Source: Syntrophaceae bacterium UBA5744 | GTDB lineage: Bacteria > Desulfobacterota > Syntrophia > Syntrophales > UBA2192 | Length of the DNA stretch: 27,295 bases | Assembly (NCBI GenBank): GCA_002419215.1 | Contig: DIFQ01000151.1 | Span: 1 to 27,295 of the forward strand | Direction: 5' to 3' | In this document: positions 16,173 to 21,455 of the stretch, one piece after another | Layout of the letters: every line of letters begins with the position of its first letter | How positions within the stretch are numbered: the stretch's first letter is position 1 | Made by a program: the position numbers and the translations under genes | The notes under the pieces: generated by a model | The model's database searches: none | Told to the model about the DNA's origin: nothing | The model's input: only the letters and a program-made list of their open reading frames with translations

Positions 16173-16922
16173 ATGATCATCTTGAAATCTCGTTCCGAGA
16201 TTGAAAAGATGAGAAAGAGCAACGCCATCGTCGCCGCGATCCTGGAGGAACTCAGGAAGAAGATCAGGCCGGGGGTCAAAACGATCGAGCTGGACAGGCT
16301 GAGCGAGGAGCTGGCCCTGAAGAAGGGCGCCCGGCCGGCCTTCAAGGGATACCGGGGTTACCCCTACTCCCTGTGCACGTCGGTCAACAGCGAGGTGGTG
16401 CACGGGATGCCCTCGGAGAGGGAGTTGAAGGAGGGCGATATCGTCAGCCTGGATTTCGGCATCCTCAACGACGGCTACTACGGGGATGCGGCTGTCACCG
16501 TGCCTGTGGGGGAGATCACCCCCGCGGCCAGGAGGCTGCTCAAGATAACGGAAGAGGCTCTTTACAGGGGTATCGCGGAGGTCAAGGCGGGGAACCGCAT
16601 CGGCGACATCTCCGCGGCCATTCAGGGTCACGTCGAAGCCTCAGGCTATTCCGTGGTCCGCGATCTCGTCGGGCACGGCATCGGCAAGAGCCTCCACGAG
16701 GACCCGCAGGTTCCCAATTACGGAACGGGCGGCCGGGGGGTCGAGTTGAAGCCGGGCATGGCCTTCGCCATCGAGCCCATGGTCAACGAGGGGACCTACC
16801 GGGTGGATATCCTCCGCGACGGCTGGACGGTGGTGACGGCCGACGGGAAACTGTCGGCCCATTTCGAGCACTCGGTGGCCATCACGGAAAACGGGCCGGT
16901 CATCCTGAGCAGGATCGGCTGA
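16173..16922 (+). CDS. map: Methionine aminopeptidase, type I
   Basis: The product is 249 aa. It removes the initiator Met from nascent proteins using two divalent metal ions. Metal ligands are visible as Asp94 (SLDFG), Asp105 (YGDAA), His168 (GHGIG), Glu201 (AIEPM) and Glu232 (FEHS), with substrate-site His77 (VVHGMP). No N-terminal SH3 or zinc-finger extension is present, so it is type Ia-like. TAAGGAGG (16158-16165) precedes the ATG by 7 nt. It follows secY by 12 nt and precedes infA by 13 nt. Confidence 0.97.
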   Translation: MIILKSRSEIEKMRKSNAIVAAILEELRKKIRPGVKTIELDRLSEELALKKGARPAFKGYRGYPYSLCTSVNSEVVHGMPSERELKEGDIVSLDFGILNDGYYGDAAVTVPVGEITPAARRLLKITEEALYRGIAEVKAGNRIGDISAAIQGHVEASGYSVVRDLVGHGIGKSLHEDPQVPNYGTGGRGVELKPGMAFAIEPMVNEGTYRVDILRDGWTVVTADGKLSAHFEHSVAITENGPVILSRIG

Positions 16923-16935
16923 GCGCAGGGAGCAT

Positions 16936-17154
16936 ATGGCAAAAGAAGAACCTATCGAGGTGGAAGGCACGGTCGTCGAGACTCTGCCGAACGCCATGTT
17001 CCGGGTGGAACTGGAAAACGGGCACCGCGTGCTCGCCCACATCTCGGGAAAGATGCGGATGCATTTCATCAAGATCCTCCCGGGCGACAAAGTGACCATC
17101 GAACTCTCTCCCTACGACCTGACACGGGGGCGGATCACCTACCGGTCGAAGTAG
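16936..17154 (+). CDS. infA: Translation initiation factor IF-1
   Basis: The product is 72 aa, exactly the usual IF-1 length, an OB-fold protein that occupies the 30S A site during initiation. Sequence blocks MAKEEPIEVEGTVVETLPNA, FRVELENGHRVLAHISGKMR and GDKVTIELSPYDLTRGRITYR match the family along the whole length. It sits between map and rpmJ, a common arrangement outside the enterobacteria. An AGGGAG site lies very close (3 nt) to the ATG. Confidence 0.98.
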   Translation: MAKEEPIEVEGTVVETLPNAMFRVELENGHRVLAHISGKMRMHFIKILPGDKVTIELSPYDLTRGRITYRSK

Positions 17155-17198
17155 GGTGTGAAACGGCATCAGGCCGATCGACAAAAGGGGTATGCGTC

Positions 17199-17312
17199 GT
17201 GAAAGTAAGACCATCAGTGAAAAAGATGTGCGACAAGTGCAAGATCATCAAACGCCACGGCGTCGTCCGGGTGATTTGCGAAAACCCGAAGCACAAGCAG
17301 CGCCAGGGATAA
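17199..17312 (+). CDS. rpmJ: 50S ribosomal protein L36, zinc-binding form
   Basis: The product is 37 aa from a GTG start (MKVRPSVKKMCDKCKIIKRH). The zinc site is complete: Cys11, Cys14, Cys27 and His32. L36 is a small late-assembling protein of the 50S near the L7/L12 stalk base. AAAAGGGG (17183-17190 region) is the probable ribosome-binding site. The gene is 44 nt after infA and 28 nt before rpsM, the standard junction of the spc and alpha sections. Confidence 0.97.
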   Translation: MKVRPSVKKMCDKCKIIKRHGVVRVICENPKHKQRQG

Positions 17313-17340
17313 CACAAGACCATTCGAGGAGGCCCGAGCA

Positions 17341-17709
17341 GTGGCAAGAATAGCAGGCGTTGACCTACCCAAAAACAAGCGCATGGAGATCGCCCTGACG
17401 TACATCTACGGGATCGGCCGCTCCAAATCGCGGGAAATCCTCCGCGAAGCGGGCATTGCCTACGAGACGAAGACGGACCAGATCACCGATGCGGAAGTGA
17501 CGGCGATCCGCAATGTCATCGACAAGGAGCACAAGGTGGAGGGGGACCTCCGCCGGGACATTTCCATGTCGATCAAGCGGCTCATGGACGTCGGGACCTA
17601 CCGGGGCCTGCGGCACCGAAAGGGTCTGCCCAGCCGCGGCCAGCGCACGCACACGAATGCCCGGACGCGCAAGGGGCCCCGCCGGGCGATTGCCGGCAAG
17701 AAAAAGTAA
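17341..17709 (+). CDS. rpsM: 30S ribosomal protein S13
   Basis: The product is 122 aa from a GTG start preceded by CGAGGAGG (17326-17333). S13 is in the 30S head and forms bridges to the 50S. Conserved parts are ARIAGVDLPKNKRMEIALTYIYGIG (N-domain with the helix-two-turn-helix), SIKRLMDVGTYRGLRHRKGLP, and the basic tail RGQRTHTNARTRKGPRR that contacts P-site tRNA. It opens the alpha section. In Escherichia coli S4 represses this point of the mRNA; no pseudoknot target was identified here. Confidence 0.98.
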   Translation: MARIAGVDLPKNKRMEIALTYIYGIGRSKSREILREAGIAYETKTDQITDAEVTAIRNVIDKEHKVEGDLRRDISMSIKRLMDVGTYRGLRHRKGLPSRGQRTHTNARTRKGPRRAIAGKKK

Positions 17710-17737
17710 CCACGTAATGTGATGACCTGGAGGATCC

Positions 17738-18130
17738 ATGGCCAGTCCGAGGAGAAAGACCGGAAAGAAGCGCGAGAAAAAGAATGTCCCCGAGGGGATT
17801 GCCCACATCCAGTCGACATTCAATAACACCATCGTTACCATCACCGACCTGACCGGGAATGTCATCTCCTGGGCGTCGTCCGGGATGTCGGGGTTCAAGG
17901 GTTCCCGGAAGGGGACCCCGTTTGCGGCCCAGATGGCCGCCGAGAGTGCGGTGCGCAAGGCGAAGGAGCAGGGTCTCCGCTCCGTCCGGGTCTACGTGAA
18001 GGGCCCCGGGTCGGGCCGCGAGTCGGCCCTGAGGGCACTGCAGGCGGCGGGGCTGACGATCAGCCTGATCCGCGACGTGACCCCGATCCCGCACAACGGA
18101 TGCCGTCCGCCCAAGAGACGGCGCGTGTAA
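17738..18130 (+). CDS. rpsK: 30S ribosomal protein S11
   Basis: The product is 130 aa, standard S11. S11 lies on the 30S platform and helps to shape the mRNA exit region. Conserved blocks are GIAHIQSTFNNTIVTITD, WASSGMSGFKGSRKGTPFAAQ and the end TPIPHNGCRPPKRRRV. A CTGGAGGA site (about 17728-17734) precedes the ATG. It is 28 nt after rpsM and 44 nt before rpsD. Confidence 0.98.
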   Translation: MASPRRKTGKKREKKNVPEGIAHIQSTFNNTIVTITDLTGNVISWASSGMSGFKGSRKGTPFAAQMAAESAVRKAKEQGLRSVRVYVKGPGSGRESALRALQAAGLTISLIRDVTPIPHNGCRPPKRRRV

Positions 18131-18174
18131 GGCGCACAAGGATAAACCCAAGAGAATTTACAGGGAGGCACAAC

Positions 18175-18801
18175 TTGGCACGTTACAGAGGATCAGAATG
18201 CAGGCTTTGCCGTCGTGAAGGCCTGAAGCTGTTTTTTAAGGGTGACCGCTGCTACACCGAAAAATGCGCGTTCGAGCGGAGGGGCTATGCACCCGGCGAG
18301 CACGGGCAGGCGAGAAAGAAGCACTCTGATTACGGCGTCCAGCTTCGTGAGAAGCAGCGCCTGAAGAGGATGTACGGGCTGCTCGAGAAGCAGTTCAAGG
18401 GCTACTTCGAACGGGCCGATCGCATGAGAGGCATCACGGGCTACAACCTCCTGATGCTCCTGGAGCGGAGGCTCGACAACGTGGTGTTCCGGCTGGGCTT
18501 TGCCCCGTCCCGGAATGAAGCCCGGCAGCTCGTGCGCCACAGCCATTTCCTCGTCAACGGGAAAAAGGTCAACATTCCCTCATACAATGTCCGAAAGGAT
18601 GATGTCGTCGAGCTGAGAGAAAAGAGCAGGAAGGTCCTCCCCATCCTCGACTCCCTGGAAACAGTGGCCCGAAGGGGCATTCCGGGGTGGCTGGAGCTGG
18701 ACAAGGACAACTTCAAGGGTGCCGTAAAGACGATCCCGACACGCGAAGACATCACCATGCCCGTCCAGGAGCATCTGGTGGTCGAACTTTACTCCAAGTA
18801 A
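18175..18801 (+). CDS. rpsD: 30S ribosomal protein S4, zinc-binding form
   Basis: The product is 208 aa from a TTG start placed 6 nt after AGGGAGG (18162-18168). The frame is open further upstream into rpsK, without S4 similarity. S4 initiates 30S body assembly. Its N-domain has four cysteines, C9, C12, C26 and C31, the zinc-binding arrangement known from Thermus and Bacillus-type S4 and missing in Escherichia coli. The S4 RNA-binding domain starts near RLDNVVFRLGFAPSRNEARQLV and continues HSHFLVNGKKVNIPSY. The C-terminus LVVELYSK is conserved. Confidence 0.97.
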   Translation: MARYRGSECRLCRREGLKLFFKGDRCYTEKCAFERRGYAPGEHGQARKKHSDYGVQLREKQRLKRMYGLLEKQFKGYFERADRMRGITGYNLLMLLERRLDNVVFRLGFAPSRNEARQLVRHSHFLVNGKKVNIPSYNVRKDDVVELREKSRKVLPILDSLETVARRGIPGWLELDKDNFKGAVKTIPTREDITMPVQEHLVVELYSK

Positions 18802-18834
18802 TCGGTCAAGGAAGGTTCGGACGAAACCCTTTTC

Positions 18835-18853
18835 CAGGCTCTCCGTGAGCCTG
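18835..18853 (+). other. Hairpin between rpsD and rpoA
   Basis: CAGGCTC (18835-18841) and GAGCCTG (18847-18853) form a perfect 7-bp stem with a 5-nt loop, in the 74-nt gap just before the rpoA ribosome-binding site. No T-tract follows, so it is not an intrinsic terminator. It could affect mRNA processing or rpoA translation, or have no role. Confidence 0.35.
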
Positions 18854-18875
18854 ACAGCTTGAGGGAAAATTGATT

Positions 18876-19877
18876 ATGCAGAGAAACTGGCGCAGCCTGA
18901 TCCGGCCGAAACGGATCGAGATCGACGAGAAGACCCAAAGCAAATCTTACGCGGAATTCACCGTGCAGCCCCTCGAGAGGGGCTACGGCATTACCCTGGG
19001 AAACTCGCTGCGACGCGTGCTGCTGTCTTCCATCCAGGGGGCGGCCATCGTGTCCGTGCGTTTTGACAATGTCCTGCACGAGTTCTCCACCGTCCCCGGC
19101 GTGAAGGAGGACGTGACGGACATCATCCTGAACCTCAAAGGCGTTCGCCTGAAGCTCCACGGCGATGTTCCGCGTACCATCAAGATCGACGCCGCCAAGG
19201 CGGGGCCCGTCAAGGCAGGGGACATCATCACGGATGCCCACGTGGAGGTTCTCAACCCCGATCACTACATTGCCACGCTGACGAGCGGAGGAAAGCTCAA
19301 GGCCGAGATGGTCGTGAAGATGGGCAAGGGCTACGTCATGGCCAAACGCGAGCGCGATCCCGACCAGCCCGAGGGGACGATCAACATCGATGCCATCTTC
19401 TCGCCCATCAAAAAGGTGAGCTACGTCGTGAGCCATGCCCGCGTGGGCCAGATCACGGACTTCGACAAGCTCACCCTTGAAGTCTGGACCGACGGCAGCG
19501 TGCAGCCTGCAGACTCCGTTGCCTTTGCGGCGAAGATCCTGAAGGATCAGCTCGACATCTTCATCAACTTCGAAGAGATCGAGGAGGAGAAGGTGCAGGA
19601 GGAGGCCGGGCAGAGCGAGAAACTCAGCGAGAACCTCCTGAAGAGCGTCGACGAGCTGGAGCTTTCCGTGCGGTCGGCCAATTGCCTGAAGAACGCCGGC
19701 ATCCACATCATCGGCGAGCTCGTGCAGAAGACGGAAGCGGAGATGCTCAAAACCCGCAACTTCGGCCGCAAGTCTCTCAACGAGATCAAGGAGATCCTCT
19801 CCGAGATGGGGCTTGCCCTCGGCATGAAGATCGAATGGCCTCCCAAGAACCGGGATGAGGCCGCAAGCGCCGAGTAA
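18876..19877 (+). CDS. rpoA: DNA-directed RNA polymerase alpha subunit
   Basis: The product is 333 aa. The ATG at 18876 (MQRNWRSLIRPKRIE) is chosen over a TTG at 18870 because GAGGG at 18861-18865 is 10 nt away from the ATG but only 4 nt from the TTG. The N-domain (to about residue 235) dimerises and assembles beta and beta'; GYGITLGNSLRRVLLSS is its hallmark. An acidic linker rich in Glu (EEIEEEKVQEE) leads to the C-domain, which binds UP elements and activators: ELSVRSANCLKNAGI, then RNFGRKSLNEIKEIL and LGMKIEWPP. Placement between rpsD and rplQ is canonical, but the gap to rplQ (183 nt) is unusually long. Confidence 0.98.
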   Translation: MQRNWRSLIRPKRIEIDEKTQSKSYAEFTVQPLERGYGITLGNSLRRVLLSSIQGAAIVSVRFDNVLHEFSTVPGVKEDVTDIILNLKGVRLKLHGDVPRTIKIDAAKAGPVKAGDIITDAHVEVLNPDHYIATLTSGGKLKAEMVVKMGKGYVMAKRERDPDQPEGTINIDAIFSPIKKVSYVVSHARVGQITDFDKLTLEVWTDGSVQPADSVAFAAKILKDQLDIFINFEEIEEEKVQEEAGQSEKLSENLLKSVDELELSVRSANCLKNAGIHIIGELVQKTEAEMLKTRNFGRKSLNEIKEILSEMGLALGMKIEWPPKNRDEAASAE

Positions 19878-19893
19878 AAGCCCGGGTAGCCCA

Positions 19894-19963
19894 GGCCGTT
19901 CAAAAATGCCTGGATGCAGGGCCACGCAGCAGAAGGGGTTTTTTGAAGCACCTGCGGTGCTTC
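19894..19963 (+). repeat. Repeat-like palindromic element in the rpoA-rplQ gap
   Basis: The 183-nt gap between rpoA and rplQ holds GGCCGTTCAAAAATGCCTGG, then GCAGCAGAAGGGG and TTTTTTGAA. TTCAAAAA (19899-19906) and TTTTTTGAA (19939-19947) are inverted copies. CCAGGC (19891-19896) pairs with GCCTGG (19908-19913). Right behind is a perfect 8-bp hairpin, GAAGCACC-TGC-GGTGCTTC (19945-19963). The combination resembles, from memory, a dispersed intergenic palindrome of deltaproteobacterial genomes whose outer ends read GTTCAAAAATG and CATTTTTGAAC, here with a shortened middle. That identity is not checked. Confidence 0.4.
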
Positions 19964-20060
19964 CCGGCAAGGAAAAAACCGGACAGGATTGCGCTCCCTC
20001 GCGGGACGCGCCCCCGGTCAACAGCCTCAACCGTATTTTTTTTGAAAGGAATTGTTCAAC

Positions 20061-20633
20061 ATGCGACACGGGGTAGGCGGAAGAAAGCTTGGCAGGACGA
20101 CCAGTCACAAGGAGGCCATGCTTCGAAATATGGTTACGTCGTTTCTGAAGCACGAAAAGATCGAGACCACCGATGCCAAGGCGAAGGAGCTGAGGCGCGT
20201 GGCCGAGAAGATGATCACCCTGGCCAAGCGGGGAGGTCTCCATGCCCGCCGGCAGGCTGCGGCCGTGATCCGGGAAAAAGACGTCGTGAAGAAGCTCTTT
20301 GACGAACTCGGGGCCCGTTTTGCAAATCGGTTGGGTGGCTATACGAGGATTGTCAAGACGGGCTTCCGCGCCGGGGACAGCGCCCCCATGGCCATTATCG
20401 AATTGATGGACAAGCCCGAGGAGAAGAAGGGAAAGAAGGAGTCCAAGGCCAAGAAAGAGGCCAAGGCCAAGGCGGCGCCGAAGGCCAAGAAGGAACCCAA
20501 GGCCAAGAAGGAAGAAAAGGCCAAGAAGGAGCCCAAGGCCAAGAAGGAAGCAAAGCCCAAAGCCGCGAAAGCCGAGAAAGAGGCGAAACCGAAGAAAGCG
20601 ACGGCCAGGAAGGAAGCCGACAAGGCCGAGTAA
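20061..20633 (+). CDS. rplQ: 50S ribosomal protein L17 with long lysine/alanine-rich C-terminal tail
   Basis: The product is 190 aa against about 115-130 aa for ordinary L17. Residues 1-118 are a complete L17: MRHGVGGRKLGRTTSHKEAM at the start, LRRVAEKMITLAKRG, and GGYTRIVKTGFRAGDSAPMAIIELMD at the end of the core. Residues 119-190 are a low-complexity tail of Lys, Ala, Glu and Pro built from units such as KAKKEPKAKKE, resembling histone H1-like tails. The ATG at 20061 is chosen because GAAAGGA (20044-20050) lies 10 nt upstream; a TTG at 20052 is too close. L17 sits near the tunnel exit beside L22 and L32. A terminator follows, so this ends the long operon. Confidence 0.96.
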   Translation: MRHGVGGRKLGRTTSHKEAMLRNMVTSFLKHEKIETTDAKAKELRRVAEKMITLAKRGGLHARRQAAAVIREKDVVKKLFDELGARFANRLGGYTRIVKTGFRAGDSAPMAIIELMDKPEEKKGKKESKAKKEAKAKAAPKAKKEPKAKKEEKAKKEPKAKKEAKPKAAKAEKEAKPKKATARKEADKAE

Positions 20634-20660
20634 CCCGTTTCTTCATACCATGCAACCCGG

Positions 20661-20688
20661 GCAGGGACCTTCGTCCCTGCCTTTTTTT
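20661..20688 (+). terminator. Intrinsic terminator after rplQ
   Basis: GCAGGGAC (20661-20668) pairs perfectly with GTCCCTGC (20673-20680) across a CTTC tetraloop, followed by C and seven T. It stands 27 nt after the rplQ stop and is the first strong terminator after the ribosomal protein run. Confidence 0.88.
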
Positions 20689-20719
20689 ATGCCCGCTTCG
20701 GGCCCTCCCGGCAAATCAC

Positions 20720-20748
20720 TTGATTTTCAACGCGAAAAATTATATGAA
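20720..20748 (+). promoter_or_regulatory. Possible sigma70-type promoter for the small EF-Tu-like gene
   Basis: TTGATT (20720-20725) and TATGAA (20743-20748) are 17 nt apart in an AT-rich stretch directly after the rplQ terminator and upstream of the gene at 20790. Each box matches the consensus at four of six positions. A promoter is expected here because of the terminator, but the exact boxes are uncertain; TATATG at 20741 is an alternative -10 with shorter spacing. Confidence 0.35.
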
Positions 20749-20789
20749 ACAGCGATCGAAGGTAACTGGAAGAAAGGAGGATTTTACTC

Positions 20790-21050
20790 ATGGCGGAGGA
20801 GAAAGTAGGCGAAATTGTAAAATTCTTCGCGAAGCCCAGCGTCGCAGCGATCAAGATCACGGCCGGCGAACTCAAGGTGGGCGACACGATCAAGATCGTG
20901 GGCCACACGACGAGTTTCGAGAGCGTCATCGAATCCATGGAGGTCAACAACGCGAAGGTCGAAAAGGCCGCAGTGGGCGACTACATCGGCGTGAAGGTGG
21001 CCGACCGGACAAGACCGGGCGATGAAGTCTTCAAGGTCATCCCTGATTAG
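20790..21050 (+). CDS. Small translation elongation factor-like protein (stand-alone EF-Tu domain II-like barrel)
   Basis: The product is 86 aa, starting MAEEKVGEIVKFFAKPSVAA, with a strong AAAGGAGG site about 10 nt before the ATG. The sequence AIKITAGELKVGDTIKIVGHTT, followed by MEVNNAKVEKAAVGDYIGVKVADRTRPGDEVFKV, looks like the beta-barrel of translation-GTPase domain II: the GxLxxGDxI strand, a region like VxxA.xGDxVGL, then a terminal strand. There is no GTPase domain, signal peptide or membrane segment. Such small proteins are annotated as translation elongation factor-like in some bacteria and archaea, and similar barrels occur at the C-terminus of U32 peptidases. Function is unknown. 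It has its own terminators on both sides and so is probably a single-gene unit. Confidence 0.8.
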   Translation: MAEEKVGEIVKFFAKPSVAAIKITAGELKVGDTIKIVGHTTSFESVIESMEVNNAKVEKAAVGDYIGVKVADRTRPGDEVFKVIPD

Positions 21051-21132
21051 GTAACCTGACGGGGGGAGGGCAGCCCCGTTGGTTGCCTCGCCTTCGTTCT
21101 CGGCATTCAACGCTGTGAACATCGGAAGAGCA

Positions 21133-21213
21133 GAAGCGAGGAAGAGCGGATAAAAGAGAAAAAGGAATCTCGTTTTTCCTCCGAGCTTCCGCTCTTCTTA
21201 ACTTCCTAGCTTC
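21133..21213. repeat. Imperfect inverted repeat with GGAAG-type units
   Basis: The left arm GAAGCGAGGAAGAGCGGA (21133-21150) matches the reverse complement of the right arm (21188-21213, which reads GAAGCTAGGAAG, then an 8-nt insertion, then AGCGGA on the - strand). The inner part carries AAAAA/TTTTT complementarity, so the whole could fold into one long, imperfect stem-loop. The - strand also shows a loose run of GGAAG units at 7-9 nt steps. Confidence 0.55.
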
Positions 21214-21252
21214 GCCCCCAATGTGGGGAGGATCGCCCGATACGAGGACCAG

Positions 21253-21286
21253 GGCCATGGGAGATTTTTATCCCGTGGCCTTTTTT
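21253..21286 (+). terminator. Intrinsic terminator in the gap before folC
   Basis: GGCCATGGGA (21253-21262) pairs with TCCCGTGGCC (21271-21280), ten pairs with one G-U, across an 8-nt loop GATTTTTA and followed by six T. It is about 200 nt after the EF-Tu-like gene, so it may end that transcript with a long 3' part, or end a separate small RNA. Confidence 0.78.
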
Positions 21287-21360
21287 ATGCGCGCTTCCGG
21301 CGATAAAGAAGTTGCCCGCGGCGGCGGGGCTATGGTAACTTGCGCCGACGACGCACGGAG

Positions 21361-21395
21361 AGGGTACAGGGTACAGGGTCCAGGGTACAGGGTAA
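21361..21395. repeat. Heptamer tandem repeat, AGGGTAC type (5 units)
   Basis: Five consecutive 7-nt units: AGGGTAC, AGGGTAC, AGGGTCC, AGGGTAC, AGGGTAA. It lies 60 nt upstream of the folC start and belongs to the same period-7 style as the repeats at 25046 and 27262. Confidence 0.85.
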
Positions 21396-21455
21396 AGCCA
21401 TACGGCACATGCCCTGTAGGATGGACAAATTCATGGCCCATGAACCCGGGAACCC

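Larger units (their letters stand above)
21051..21455. other. 405-nt non-coding stretch between the EF-Tu-like gene and folC
   Basis: I find no gene on either strand here. The stretch holds an imperfect inverted repeat rich in GGAAG/AGCGG units (21133-21213), an intrinsic terminator (21253-21286), and a heptamer tandem repeat (21361-21395). Just before folC, two copies of CCCATGA occur around an ACCCGGG core (about 21437-21459). No tRNA, riboswitch or clear promoter was recognised. Confidence 0.7.

Noticed and set aside
14829..16631. A 600-codon open frame on the - strand opposite secY and map
   Set aside because: It runs across two well-supported + strand genes, and its sequence is the His/Asp/Arg-rich kind expected from antisense reading of GC-rich coding DNA.
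18789..20243. A 484-codon open frame on the - strand opposite rpoA and the start of rplQ
   Set aside because: rpoA is unambiguous on the + strand; the antisense frame has no motif, ribosome-binding site or promoter that I could see.
20418..20633. Frameshift as the source of the lysine-rich L17 tail
   Set aside because: The frame is continuous, the tail has a regular repeat pattern and ends in a stop just before a terminator, so it reads as a genuine extension rather than an error.
21361..21395. The short direct repeats (also at 25046 and 27262) as a CRISPR array
   Set aside because: Units are 7 nt, adjacent without spacers, and no cas genes are nearby.
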